From NCBI GenBank assembly GCA_900100245.1, contig FNEU01000001.1, positions 124,001 to 188,000 of the forward strand: a stretch of DNA of 64,000 nt, read 5' to 3'. Positions 45,415 to 55,112 of this stretch are shown here, in pieces (within the stretch, counting starts at the first letter, position 1; every line of letters starts with the position of its first letter). This DNA comes from Lachnospiraceae bacterium G41 (GTDB taxonomy: Bacteria; Bacillota; Clostridia; Lachnospirales; Lachnospiraceae). Position numbers and translations under genes: made by a program. Under the pieces are notes generated by a model. That model did not search any database, was not told the origin of the DNA, and saw nothing but the letters and a program-made list of their open reading frames with translations.

Positions 45415-45517
45415 TTTTTTACCTCCTTTAGATTAAATTATTATTACTAATTCAATCTTTTATATATTCACAAGAAAATTGTAAATATATAAAAAACCAA
45501 TTAACAATCATTAATTT

Positions 45518-45557
45518 GTTATTATTGCGTTTCAAAATCATGAAACGCAATAATAAC
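45518..45557 (-). other. Strong hairpin between pilO and the prepilin genes
   Basis: A perfect 17-base stem GTTATTATTGCGTTTCA/TGAAACGCAATAATAAC with a six-base loop starts 14 bases after the pilO stop. No T-run follows at once, so it looks more like an mRNA processing or stability site, or a leaky terminator, separating the assembly genes from the pilin genes. Confidence 0.55.
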
Positions 45558-45570
45558 AGAAATACAAACA

Positions 45571-46332
45571 CTATTCTTCAGTGTTTTCAATCACTTCAAC
45601 TTCTTCTTCAATTTCCTCTTCATCAACCTTAATACCTAATTTGCTTTCAGGTGTCAAAGGATTACCATCATTATCAAGAACAAGCTCAAATAATCTATCA
45701 GTGCCGTGTTCCATAGAAGGAATATTGGCGTTTTTAACATCCTTTCCATTTCCAGAAATAGCATATTGATCAAGAGTAAACGAACCGTTTATTTCGTTAG
45801 TTGAATGATCTAATGATAAAGAAATAGAAGAAATATTCATTTTATCTTCATAATTATAGATAAAGTTTATAAATTCCTTAACATCATCATATTGACCCTT
45901 ATAAACAACATTTGCAGAAGATTTTATCGCTACCAAAGGTTCAACATATTCACCATTTTCGTTAACACTGGCTTCAGTAATAGGAGTTTCCTCATCAGCC
46001 ATGAAAGAAATAACCATCGATCTTACTGGTGAATCAGATAACTCAACCCCTCTTAAAAACATAATAGTGTTTTCTAACTTAATACCGCCAGCAAATTCTT
46101 GAATCATTTTATCTCTTTCTTGATTCAATTCTGCAATTTTTGCTTCATACCCAGGTTGTTTTTCAGATAATTCTTTCAGATAATTGTATCTGTCATTCAA
46201 TCCAACCAATTCAGCATCTAAATCTTTAATACTCTGATTTTTAGGTTTGATAAAAAGAAAGATGGGTAAAGCAATAACTGCAACAAGTAAAACAAAAAGA
46301 ATTAATTTTTTATCTCTATCAGATATTTTCAT
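45571..46332 (-). CDS. pilO: PilO-like pilus alignment protein
   Basis: 253 residues: short cytoplasmic tail, one membrane segment (about 8-28), a coiled coil (KNQSIKDLDAELVGLNDRYNYLKELSEK...), then a ferredoxin-like domain, with an acidic tail ending EEEIEEEVEVIENTEE. This topology and its place right after the PilM-PilN gene identify PilO, a link between the inner-membrane platform and the pilus. Its ATG overlaps the previous stop by one base (TAATG), implying translational coupling. Confidence 0.8.
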   Translation of the reverse strand: MKISDRDKKLILFVLLVAVIALPIFLFIKPKNQSIKDLDAELVGLNDRYNYLKELSEKQPGYEAKIAELNQERDKMIQEFAGGIKLENTIMFLRGVELSDSPVRSMVISFMADEETPITEASVNENGEYVEPLVAIKSSANVVYKGQYDDVKEFINFIYNYEDKMNISSISLSLDHSTNEINGSFTLDQYAISGNGKDVKNANIPSMEHGTDRLFELVLDNDGNPLTPESKLGIKVDEEEIEEEVEVIENTEE

Positions 46333-48047
46333 TATTCTTCACCCCCTTCATTATTTGTTTCAGGAGTCTCGTCAGTAACTTTAACAGCTTCTGAAGAACC
46401 CATAATATAATTTGGATCTCTAACGACTACAATAATATTGTATTCATCATAATGATCTGTATAATTATAAGGATCTTCTTCACGCATCAAAGCTTCTTCT
46501 TCATCAATTAAAATTTCACCTTTATCACTGACTACAATGTCTTTATCGTATTCATTAATAGTTCTCAACTCGGTGCTGACAACATAATCAAGATTGTTTA
46601 ATTTTACATATGTATCAGCAACTGCTTCTTTACTTTGAGATTTTACATTAAATGTTATAATTCCTTCGTTTGCGACAATATTATCTACTACAGTACCGGT
46701 AGGAATTATATCTTCTAAATCATTTAAAAACTTGTAAAGCATAATGTTTTCAGAATGTGTTGTATCCACAAATACCTTCACAGTATTATATGCTTCTACA
46801 GTAGCCTCGTATTCATTAGCGACTTTTTCGGCAATTTCCATTTCGGAAATCTTCTGTTTCTTGAAATCAACATCAGCTTTCTTAAATACATACTTAAATT
46901 GATATGAAGCACAAATGGCAGCCATTACAAGAAAAGCAACTATAACAACTGCAATCAATATTTTATCAAGAAGTGCGCTCGAAGCTTCTTTATTCTTTTC
47001 TTTTCCAATCTTAAGACCGATGGGGCTCAAAACAGCGCCAAAACAAGCAAGAAATCTCAAAGCCTGATCAGAAGATAAATATGATTTCTGAGAAACCCTA
47101 ACGCCATTAAGAGTATTAAATCTGGTAACTTCTGCGCCAAGTTCCTGTCTTAAAACTTCATCGATTCCGGCAATAGACGCACCTTCACCAAACACTTTAA
47201 TGCCGTCAATAATTCTCTCAGGGTTACGTGATCTATGGTATTCTACGATACGTCCAATTGAAGAAATCAAATAACGTACAGCTTCCGAATACTCTTCATC
47301 AGATACACTCCTGTCCATTCTGTCCTTATCTCTAAGGAGTTCAATAGCCTCCTTTTCAGTAAGTTTTTTGATCTCCATTATCGAATTAATAACAGCATTT
47401 TTACCATAAGGAACAGATCGCTGAAGGATGATATCCTTACCTGCCATTATGTTAACGAATGTGGCATCTTTTTCAATCTGCAATACAAGATTTGTCTCAT
47501 TCTCATTGCTGCTCATCTGAAGCTTCAAAAGCTGCTGAACAGAGTTTCCGACATAATCAATATCGTAAACAGAAAGTTTCAATTCATCAGCTACTTCATA
47601 ATAACACTCAACTAAATCCTTAGGAGCAGCAACAGCATTAATTCTTAGTTTTTTGCCTTCATCATCTTGGAAAGTTTCCATTACATTGTATGCAAAAAGA
47701 AAATCTCCAGTAGTCGACATCGGGAAATATTCACTCGAATTTGCTGTGAGTACAGAATCAATCTTCTTTTTACCATTAACAAAAGGAATAACTACTTCCT
47801 TGCTGGCTATTTTCTTGGAAGAAATGGTAAAAATAGCCTTAGCCTTACTGGCCTTTCCAATGATTTTTCCGCGAATAGCACTGGCGATTTCAAGTATATC
47901 GGTGATATAACCATCGTCAAAGCTACCTGCAGGTGTACTGACTTCATCAACGCTGTTGACAGTAATATTAGTTGCCGACTTTCGCGTAGCATCAACAACT
48001 CTGATGACCTCAGCGCCGATATAAATGGACAACAACCTTTGATCCAT
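46332..48047 (-). CDS. PilM-PilN fusion protein
   Basis: Residues about 1-350 are an actin-like PilM domain (RLLSIYIGAEVIRVVDA..., IDYVGNSVQQLLKLQ, VFGEGASIAGIDEVL). A membrane segment (KILIAVVIVAFLVMAAICA, about 362-382), a coiled coil and a PilN-type domain (about 400-520) follow, then an acidic tail. In most type IV pilus systems these are two proteins that bind each other through the PilN N-terminus, so the fusion fixes that contact. The frame extends to a TTG at 48065; the ATG at 48047 has GGGG eight bases upstream. Confidence 0.86.
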   Translation of the reverse strand: MDQRLLSIYIGAEVIRVVDATRKSATNITVNSVDEVSTPAGSFDDGYITDILEIASAIRGKIIGKASKAKAIFTISSKKIASKEVVIPFVNGKKKIDSVLTANSSEYFPMSTTGDFLFAYNVMETFQDDEGKKLRINAVAAPKDLVECYYEVADELKLSVYDIDYVGNSVQQLLKLQMSSNENETNLVLQIEKDATFVNIMAGKDIILQRSVPYGKNAVINSIMEIKKLTEKEAIELLRDKDRMDRSVSDEEYSEAVRYLISSIGRIVEYHRSRNPERIIDGIKVFGEGASIAGIDEVLRQELGAEVTRFNTLNGVRVSQKSYLSSDQALRFLACFGAVLSPIGLKIGKEKNKEASSALLDKILIAVVIVAFLVMAAICASYQFKYVFKKADVDFKKQKISEMEIAEKVANEYEATVEAYNTVKVFVDTTHSENIMLYKFLNDLEDIIPTGTVVDNIVANEGIITFNVKSQSKEAVADTYVKLNNLDYVVSTELRTINEYDKDIVVSDKGEILIDEEEALMREEDPYNYTDHYDEYNIIVVVRDPNYIMGSSEAVKVTDETPETNNEGGEE

Positions 48048-48123
48048 TATTTTGTCCCCTTTCAATGAGTAATTTTTTATTTCCGATTATTTCGGATATA
48101 TTTCAAGCTTTAAAGCTTAAAAA

Positions 48124-48906
48124 TCAATGAACTAAAAACGATATGTACCATTTCAATATTGGGTTTCCAAAAAGGATTGTAAGATATATGCCTAAACAAA
48201 GGTATGGCCCAAAAGCTAGTTCTTTACCCTTTTTGCTTATCTTCATTCGAATCAAATGAATTATGCTTCCCAAAGTACAACCAATAACCGTGGCTAATAA
48301 AACATGTTTCCATCCAAGCAGCAATCCGGCTGCAGCCATTAGGTAGACATCTCCGAGGCCCATGGCTCTTTCCTTAGATACAATTACAATAATTAGAAAT
48401 GGAATGCTTACAGCAAATAAGCCAATCACAAAATATAACCAATTTCTATAGTCTAATACTACTCTAGCAATTCCTAAAAGACCTATAAACAAATTCAAGC
48501 CTAAATTAATCTCTTTAGTGCGTTCATCAATAATAGAAATAACTATCATACACGAAGCACATGCACAATATAGAATCGTAACAGGTCTGAATCCCCATAT
48601 CGCCAAGATTGCCATCCAGCTAAGAGCATTTCCAAGTTCAACAATAGGATATTGAATTGATATCTTCTCTTTGCAGGATCTGCACTTGCCACCCTGAATC
48701 AGCCAGCTGAAAAGAGGAATCAGTTCGTACCATTTAAGAACATGTCCACATTTCATACAATGTGATCTGCTGATAGCTATATTCTGTCCGAGCGGAATCC
48801 TGTATATACAAACATTTAGAAAACTACCAATAAGTAAACCTAATATAAATATAACAGCCACTGCATATATGATAAAGAATGGGTTCAGCCACAAATAGTC
48901 GGACAT
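48124..48906 (-). CDS. pilD: Prepilin peptidase / N-methyltransferase
   Basis: Membrane aspartic protease that removes pilin leaders and methylates the new N-terminus. Motifs: GSFLNVCIYRIP; zinc cysteines C50, C53, C75, C78 (CMKC...CRSC), usual for bifunctional enzymes; catalytic Asp D127 (IDERTKEI) and D186 (GLGDVYLM); and FGPYLCLG. The ATG at 48906 has GGGAG ten bases upstream. An ATG at 48933 in the same frame lacks a ribosome site and is less likely. First gene of the pilus cluster. Confidence 0.93.
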   Translation of the reverse strand: MSDYLWLNPFFIIYAVAVIFILGLLIGSFLNVCIYRIPLGQNIAISRSHCMKCGHVLKWYELIPLFSWLIQGGKCRSCKEKISIQYPIVELGNALSWMAILAIWGFRPVTILYCACASCMIVISIIDERTKEINLGLNLFIGLLGIARVVLDYRNWLYFVIGLFAVSIPFLIIVIVSKERAMGLGDVYLMAAAGLLLGWKHVLLATVIGCTLGSIIHLIRMKISKKGKELAFGPYLCLGIYLTILFGNPILKWYISFLVH

Positions 48907-49040
48907 AGACGCACTACTCCCGTCACATAACATTCCAGTTAAAATTATTATACCAAAGGGTAAATCTTAATTAAACCCCCATTTCATTAAATATTTATAA
49001 ACATTTTGTTTACAATTAATTCATATTTATCGTTAAATTG

Positions 49041-49088
49041 TATGAACAGGATACGTGATGCTACGCTTCATCACGAATCCTGTTCATA
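49041..49088. repeat. Long inverted repeat upstream of pilD
   Basis: Twenty-base arms TATGAACAGGATACGTGATG and CATCACGAATCCTGTTCATA, with one mismatch, enclose CTACGCTT. It sits in a 447-base gap (48907-49353) that otherwise holds only the terminator at 49263. It has no T-run. A mobile palindromic repeat or a regulatory structure in the pil leader are both possible. Confidence 0.6.
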
Positions 49089-49262
49089 TTGAAAGGGTTT
49101 ATTAACTTATAGTGTCTAACAAGATTCGCGAACGGATTAAATATATATTCTGCTCGCTTTTTACACTTTTATTTTACCATATGTATAATCTTTGTCATTA
49201 TTCATTCATATCGAAAAGTGTCTATTTCATAAACAATTTCCAACATAATATACTCATCCAAC

Positions 49263-49290
49263 AAAAAAGCCACGGGTTGTCCCGTAGCTT
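49263..49290 (-). terminator. Terminator of the glycan operon ending with the acetyltransferase
   Basis: Minus strand AAGCTACGGG-ACAA-CCCGTGGCTT stem (one G-U pair) followed by TTTT. Confidence 0.82.
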
Positions 49291-49353
49291 CTAAATATTT
49301 CATCTATTAATTAATTTCAATATTGCTGTACAATCTCTTTAATGCAAAGATAA

Positions 49354-49842
49354 TTATATTGTTAATTCAAAAACATTAAAATGACCATCATTATTTACAA
49401 GTTCAAAATTCAATTTTCTAATCAAAGAAATCGAAGGCATATTTGATTCATGTATCTCAGCAAAAATATAATGAACCCTTTTATTATTTTTTATATAATT
49501 AATAATACCTGAAAGTGCCTCATAAGCATATCCTTTGTGTTGTTCTTCTGGCGCTAGAATGTAATGCAATTCAGCCTTATCATTATCGATTGAATAACCA
49601 AAAACACCGATTTTAGAATAATTGTTTTTTGAAATACATATCCAATCTAATCGATCAAAATTTTTTAAATAAATATTATGATACCAATTTAGATGCTCTT
49701 GAAGCGTAATTTTATGAGAAGATTTAAAATACTTATAAACATCAGAATTTGATCGCCATTTAACTATCGAATCGGCATCATTTTCATCAATACCTCTCAA
49801 CAACAATCTATCGGTTTCAATAACGTCTAAAACCTTTTTCAT
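49354..49842 (-). CDS. GNAT acetyltransferase, PseH/RimJ-like
   Basis: N-acetyltransferase of the RimJ/RimL type: DRLLLRGIDENDADSIVKWRSN at the start, the acetyl-CoA loop EEQHKGYAYEAL, and SLIRKLNFELV at the end. It follows pseB by 16 bases, so a sugar N-acetyltransferase role like PseH is reasonable; this is inference from context. The frame extends to 49872 but the ATG at 49842 begins at the domain and has AGAGGT upstream. Confidence 0.82.
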   Translation of the reverse strand: MKKVLDVIETDRLLLRGIDENDADSIVKWRSNSDVYKYFKSSHKITLQEHLNWYHNIYLKNFDRLDWICISKNNYSKIGVFGYSIDNDKAELHYILAPEEQHKGYAYEALSGIINYIKNNKRVHYIFAEIHESNMPSISLIRKLNFELVNNDGHFNVFELTI

Positions 49843-49858
49843 ATGCAAGCTACCTCTA

Positions 49859-50857
49859 TTATATGCTGCCAATTTTTTTAGAATTCTCGCTAATCCAATC
49901 TTTCAACTGCGGAATAGACATCCATTCTGTATTATTGTCCGAAGTATAACTAAATCCTTTCGGAACAAGTTCCCCGCCTTTAATCATGTCTTTAATATCA
50001 CCCCAATTACATATCTGCGGTAAGATTTTAAAATGTTCAGGATACTCATAAGTAAACGGAGCATCTTCAACTCCAATCATTTGTTCATGAAGTTTTTCAC
50101 CGGGTCTGATTCCTACTTCAATCTGTTCAGCAGACGAATCAACAGCAGTAGCTATGTCACATATATTCATTGATGGTATCTTTTTAACATATATCTCTCC
50201 GCCTTCCATATCATCAAACGCATGCCAAACTAATTCTACACCTTGTTCTAACGATATCATAAATCTTGTCATTCGTTTATCTGTTATTGTCAGTTTTCCG
50301 GTTTTTGACGTTTCAATAAAATAAGGAATAACAGAGCCTCTTGACCCCATAACATTTCCGTAACGAACTACAGAAAATTTTGTTCTGCCGCCAGAATAAG
50401 AATTGCCTGCAATAAACAGTTTATCTGAACAAAGTTTGGTTGCACCGTATAAATTTATAGGTTGACTGGCTTTATCGGTTGATAACGCAACCAAACGCTT
50501 TACACGCATATCTATACAAGCATCAATAAGGTTCATTGCTCCGTTTACATTTGTTTTTATGCATTCAAACGGATTATATTCTGCTGTCGGAACAATTTTA
50601 GTTGCTGCGGCATGAACAACAAAATCAACTCCATCAAGAGCTCTATAAAGTCTTTCTTTATCCCTGACGTCACCTATAAAAAATCTAACTCTGGAATCGT
50701 TAGGAAACTTTTTAGCCATATTCCATTGTTTCATTTCATCGCGGCTATAAATAATTATTTTTTTAGGATTAAATTTTGCAAGTGTCATAGGAACGAAAGT
50801 ATTTCCAAAAGATCCAGTGCCACCCGTTATCAATATAGTTGAGTTGTTTAGCATCAT
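49859..50857 (-). CDS. pseB: UDP-N-acetylglucosamine 4,6-dehydratase (inverting), PseB-like
   Basis: SDR enzyme converting UDP-GlcNAc to a 4-keto-6-deoxy sugar. ILITGGTGSFGNTFV is the NAD loop. FFIGDVRDKERLYRAL, VHAAATKIVPTAEYNPFE, LSTDKAS and the unusual catalytic Lys context NLYGATKLCSDK match PseB. The ATG at 50857 has GGAG six bases upstream. The remaining pseudaminic acid genes (pseC, pseF, pseG, pseI) are not seen in the window, so its sugar may go into another product. Confidence 0.9.
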   Translation of the reverse strand: MMLNNSTILITGGTGSFGNTFVPMTLAKFNPKKIIIYSRDEMKQWNMAKKFPNDSRVRFFIGDVRDKERLYRALDGVDFVVHAAATKIVPTAEYNPFECIKTNVNGAMNLIDACIDMRVKRLVALSTDKASQPINLYGATKLCSDKLFIAGNSYSGGRTKFSVVRYGNVMGSRGSVIPYFIETSKTGKLTITDKRMTRFMISLEQGVELVWHAFDDMEGGEIYVKKIPSMNICDIATAVDSSAEQIEVGIRPGEKLHEQMIGVEDAPFTYEYPEHFKILPQICNWGDIKDMIKGGELVPKGFSYTSDNNTEWMSIPQLKDWISENSKKIGSI

Positions 50858-50913
50858 TTTAGTCTCCTTAAATATTTGAAATAATTATAACATAAAAATT
50901 TTCTCTTAAAAAA

Positions 50914-52167
50914 TCAACTCCAAATTTTTCCTAAAAGTGTTTTTATCATTAATGCACCGAGCATTATAGTTAATAAAACTATACACAAAATATTTATTAT
51001 TGTAATCATCAACATTTCAGAGTGAGAAAAAACAACATTAACTAAAGCAAAAAGCACAATAGAAACAAATAAATATACAAACATTGACGCTATTTGTTTT
51101 CTCATAATTGTTAAAACTGATACAAACATTCCAAGAAAGGCTAAAGATATACTGCCGTATACTAATATCATAAAACAGAGTTTATAATCATTTAAATCTA
51201 AGCCATACAATAAAGACAATAGTGGAATACCAGCAAAAAATGCAAAAAACGTGTATCCTAAACAAATAATAGCAATAAAAGAAGACAATTTAATTAATTT
51301 ATTAATTATGGATTTATACTTTTCTTTATTCCAATCCTGCGAAATTTCAAGCAATAGCGGTTGAAATACAACAAATGATACTATATCTAAAACAAAAATT
51401 GGCATAGAAATATATCCAAATATTGCTTGAACACTTTCATTCATATTATTATCTATTGCATACTTAGCAGCATTAGGAATATACATTGATAATGTTAGCA
51501 TAGCGCATAATGGAAAGCATTCTTTTAAAATCATTAAAGACTTTTTTTTATCAAATTTGTCTCTTTTCATAACATTTTTAAAAATATAAGTGCATGTAAC
51601 AGAGGCAAAAATCAAATCTATTAAAAAAGAAATCAACGAAGAAATAAAGATATCTTTAAAAACAACTAATCCAATAATCCAAGCAAAAATAGTAATCAAC
51701 CAGCGAAAAGAGAAAAGCATAGCTCCAATATCAAGTCGTCCTTTTCTTTGAAATTCTGCAACAAAAACATCTTCAAAAGCTTCAATCTGATAAATAAAAA
51801 TAATTATCAAAGTGGAAAATAATTTTTTTAAACTATAATCATTCAATAATACAGAGAAAAAAGCAAAAATAGAAATAGCAACCAGCGCAAATATTATAGT
51901 CATTAGCCTAGACAAAAAATAATCATAAAACGAATAATCATAATTCACATCAGACACTTGGAAATTTCTAACGCCATATTTACTTATACAGAGCATAAGG
52001 TTCGCTATAACAAATCCAAATGTCAAAATGCCAACATCATCTAGTGACACAATTCTAGATGCAAATGCTAAAACCAACACCGCCTCTGATGCATTTATAG
52101 TAGTTGCTATAAAATTCCATATGTAACTTTTTCTTTTTATACAAGTATAATCTTTATTATCTCCCAT
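50914..52167 (-). CDS. Polysaccharide flippase, Wzx-like
   Basis: About 12 membrane segments over 417-421 residues, with the SYIWNFIATTINASEAVLVLAFASRIVSLDDVG opening typical of oligosaccharide flippases of the MOP superfamily. It would move lipid-linked glycan units across the membrane. The start is uncertain: the ATG at 52167 and a TTG at 52179 are both weakly supported. It lies in the operon GT2 - TPP enzyme - flippase - pseB - GNAT. Confidence 0.82.
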   Translation of the reverse strand: MGDNKDYTCIKRKSYIWNFIATTINASEAVLVLAFASRIVSLDDVGILTFGFVIANLMLCISKYGVRNFQVSDVNYDYSFYDYFLSRLMTIIFALVAISIFAFFSVLLNDYSLKKLFSTLIIIFIYQIEAFEDVFVAEFQRKGRLDIGAMLFSFRWLITIFAWIIGLVVFKDIFISSLISFLIDLIFASVTCTYIFKNVMKRDKFDKKKSLMILKECFPLCAMLTLSMYIPNAAKYAIDNNMNESVQAIFGYISMPIFVLDIVSFVVFQPLLLEISQDWNKEKYKSIINKLIKLSSFIAIICLGYTFFAFFAGIPLLSLLYGLDLNDYKLCFMILVYGSISLAFLGMFVSVLTIMRKQIASMFVYLFVSIVLFALVNVVFSHSEMLMITIINILCIVLLTIMLGALMIKTLLGKIWS

Positions 52168-52194
52168 TTCTCTGTTCAAACCACTATTAAATTT

Positions 52195-54000
52195 TTATCC
52201 TAATAATAGTTTTCTTATAAAATCCCTTTCCAATAATGGACTAAGATCATATAAAGGAGGAGTATAAAATTTTCCTTCTTCATCCATAACCGATGCTAGT
52301 TTGGGTCCCTTTATCTCATCAATTCTTTCACATATTTCCAAAATACACGAATTATTTTGAGAAACAATCCAATCAATTGCTTCATCTAATTCTCCAATAT
52401 TTAAACATTTCCTAAATGAAAGTCCAAAAGTTTTAGCCACATCTTCAAAGTTCGGAAAGCTTATTCCGCTCTCAGGCGTACAACCATTATAAACTCCATC
52501 GAAAAAGTTTTCGCATGTGTTTCTTATCCCACCATATCCATTATTACTAAACACAACTGTTTTAATCGGAAAACCATAATGACGAATAGTCTGAAATTCT
52601 TGAATATTCATCATTACAGAACCATCTCCAGTTATACAGTATTGAGGAACAGTAGAATTGTATGTTGCAGCGCCTATGGCTTGAGTAATATCGTCTCCCA
52701 TAGATCCACATTTATAATTTATCAAAACCCTTTGATCTGGATAATCAATCCCTTCCTGAAGAAGACCAGTGACACTACTGCTATTTCCTAAATTAATAAC
52801 AGCGTTATTTTGAACACGCTTCATAAAGTATTGCCAAAACAGAAGTGCAGGAACTCTTTCGTTATCTTCAAAAGATCCATGTCGTTCTAACATTTCATAC
52901 TTTGAAAAAGAACTTTTGATATAATTACAATGATTCATCCACTCTTCTGAAGATGTATAATGAATTCCATGTTCAACTGCTTTTTCAAAAAATTCTTTTA
53001 TATCACAAATAATACTTAAGTCAATATGAAGCCCTTCTTTTTTTGCCTCATCTTCTTCTGCGTCTACCATAATAAACTTTGCATTTGCAGCAAAATTAAA
53101 CACTTCATGCCCGGTTTGTGTATAAGGCAAACTATTAGCCAATACAATAATTAAGTCTGATTTTTCTAAAATAAAATTTCCAGCCCTCGGACCTACAGAA
53201 CCCGACATTCCAAAATAATTTTTTTCACCATTATAATTTATATCTGATTGAAGCGCTCCTCCTACTATAGGAATATCAATTGTATTTATAAATTGTTTAT
53301 AAAGATTAATAGCATTTCCGGTTCTAATTCCAGAGCCAGTTAGAATAACCGGTCGTTCGGAATTATCTAGAATATGTTGAAATGTATTTAACTGTTCTGA
53401 AGTAATATGTTTAGTTTTATATTCAATCTCTTTTTCAGCGTCAAAGGAAATAAGCAAATCTTCCTCTACTAAAGCACCCTGAACATTAAGAGGAACATTT
53501 ATCCAAACCGGTCCTCTTCTACCAGCGAGAGAAATATAAATAGCTTTTTCTATTTCATATTTAACCGTCACAGGATCAAGAATTGTTTTTGCATACTTTG
53601 TAATTCCAGATACCATGGATACTATATCATTTTCCTGGACCCCCCTCGAACGAAGGTTTAAACCGCAAAAAGGAACAGTGGTTTCATATCTGGGATAACC
53701 AGAAATAACTATCATTGGAACGCTATCAACCCATGCTCCCTGAACACCATTTAATGCATTCACGCTGCCTGGACCACTTGTAACGCAAACTGCAGCCATT
53801 TTCCCGGAGAGCCTTGCATACCCTTCTGCAGCCATCGAGCATGCCTGTTCGTGATGATTATATATTGTTCTAATTAAGTCTTTCTTAAGCACAAATGCAT
53901 TATTTAAATGCATAGCACCTCCACCAACAACAGAAAAACAATCCGTTATTCCTAATTTAATTAATGTTTCAACTAATATATCCGCTACTCTTTTTTTCAT
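52195..54000 (-). CDS. Acetohydroxyacid synthase-like TPP enzyme of a sugar cluster
   Basis: 601-residue three-domain TPP enzyme. The catalytic Glu is in YNHHEQACSMAAEGYARL, VTSGPGSVNALNG follows, and the TPP/Mg site is ITGDGSVMMNIQE...VFSNNGYGG. It resembles IlvB but lies within surface-sugar genes and has no regulatory subunit gene beside it. YerE, a related enzyme, adds a two-carbon branch from pyruvate to a CDP-4-keto-3,6-dideoxyhexose. RfbF, RfbG and RfbH in this window would make that substrate, so a similar role is a reasoned guess. A housekeeping acetolactate synthase is less likely. Confidence 0.8.
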   Translation of the reverse strand: MKKRVADILVETLIKLGITDCFSVVGGGAMHLNNAFVLKKDLIRTIYNHHEQACSMAAEGYARLSGKMAAVCVTSGPGSVNALNGVQGAWVDSVPMIVISGYPRYETTVPFCGLNLRSRGVQENDIVSMVSGITKYAKTILDPVTVKYEIEKAIYISLAGRRGPVWINVPLNVQGALVEEDLLISFDAEKEIEYKTKHITSEQLNTFQHILDNSERPVILTGSGIRTGNAINLYKQFINTIDIPIVGGALQSDINYNGEKNYFGMSGSVGPRAGNFILEKSDLIIVLANSLPYTQTGHEVFNFAANAKFIMVDAEEDEAKKEGLHIDLSIICDIKEFFEKAVEHGIHYTSSEEWMNHCNYIKSSFSKYEMLERHGSFEDNERVPALLFWQYFMKRVQNNAVINLGNSSSVTGLLQEGIDYPDQRVLINYKCGSMGDDITQAIGAATYNSTVPQYCITGDGSVMMNIQEFQTIRHYGFPIKTVVFSNNGYGGIRNTCENFFDGVYNGCTPESGISFPNFEDVAKTFGLSFRKCLNIGELDEAIDWIVSQNNSCILEICERIDEIKGPKLASVMDEEGKFYTPPLYDLSPLLERDFIRKLLLG

Positions 54001-54066
54001 ATCTATAAGTCCTTAAATATTATATGTAATACTTCAATAAGATATTAATTTTATCTATAATATGAT

Positions 54067-55050
54067 TTATTTATCATCAATTGCATCGGGAATTTTAAAT
54101 AAATAGGGATCATTATCAATATCCTCAAAGTTAATTAACTCTTTAACAATCGGTGGCGCTTGTTTTGTGACAGTTTTCAATATTATTCCAACATATTCCC
54201 CTACAACGCCTATAAAAAATAATAACACAGACCCTAAAAAAAACATACCTATAACCATTGGCGCTGTTCCAACAACAAAGCTGTCCCAAAAAATTAATTT
54301 ATAAATTAAATATATGAAACCTATAATTAAGCAACCAAAAGAACTAATAAAACCTAAAACCGAAGCTAATCTTAATGGCGCAGTAGAAACAGAAACCAAC
54401 GAATCAATCGCAAATGATAAATATCTCCAAATATTATATGATGATTTTCCCGATTTCCTTTTTTGTTGTTCATATTCTATGAATTTTACTTCATATCCAA
54501 TATCCGCTATAAAATATCTAAAATATGAATCATTGTACTTTGTACTCAAATCATATAGGCGCCTTGACATCAATACAATCCCAGAAATATTACTATACTG
54601 AGGTGTATCAGAAAAATTTTCAATTATACTATAAAATATTTGTCTTAATCCATATTTTATAAAGCCTTCTTTGCTGGCAATCTTTTTTCCGCAAACCGCT
54701 TCATATCCCTTTTCCCACCAACTAATAAAATCAGGAATAAGTTCTGGAGGGTCTTGAAAATCACAAGCAATCGATATAACAACATCGCCTGATACTCTAC
54801 CGCAAAAAGAATCTTTTTTTGTATTTGTTCCGTAATTTCTAGCATTAGCTATTACCTTAATATTTTTATTTTTTTGAGCTAATTCTCTCATAACATTCAG
54901 CGTATTATCGATAGAAGCATTGTCCCTTAAAATAACCTCATAAAAATATTTTCCAGAATACTGTTCCATGATTTTTATTATTGTCGACACCATAGGTTCT
55001 ACATTTTTCTCTTCGTTGAAGCAAGGTATCAAAATAGAAATTTTTTTCAT
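54067..55050 (-). CDS. Glycosyltransferase family 2 with two C-terminal membrane helices
   Basis: GtrB/ArnC/DPM-type enzyme that loads a sugar on a polyprenyl phosphate carrier. ISILIPCFNEEKNVEPMV and VILRDNASIDNTLNVM open the GT2 fold. The metal-binding segment is ACDFQDPPELIPDF (DxQDPP is typical), and RKSGKSSYNIWRYLSFA precedes two membrane helices. First gene of its operon, with a promoter at 55113-55142. Confidence 0.9.
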   Translation of the reverse strand: MKKISILIPCFNEEKNVEPMVSTIIKIMEQYSGKYFYEVILRDNASIDNTLNVMRELAQKNKNIKVIANARNYGTNTKKDSFCGRVSGDVVISIACDFQDPPELIPDFISWWEKGYEAVCGKKIASKEGFIKYGLRQIFYSIIENFSDTPQYSNISGIVLMSRRLYDLSTKYNDSYFRYFIADIGYEVKFIEYEQQKRKSGKSSYNIWRYLSFAIDSLVSVSTAPLRLASVLGFISSFGCLIIGFIYLIYKLIFWDSFVVGTAPMVIGMFFLGSVLLFFIGVVGEYVGIILKTVTKQAPPIVKELINFEDIDNDPYLFKIPDAIDDK

Positions 55051-55112
55051 ATTAATTCTTTATCCTTTATTCAATATAACTTTAGTTTGAATTTTAAAAC
55101 AAATATATAACT

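Noticed and set aside
49859-50857. A complete pseudaminic acid operon
   Set aside because: Only PseB and a GNAT are present; the other enzymes are not found in the window.
52195-54000. Housekeeping acetolactate synthase (ilvB)
   Set aside because: No ilvN, ilvC or other branched-chain genes are near, and it is embedded in a sugar operon. A sugar-modifying role is preferred, though not proven.
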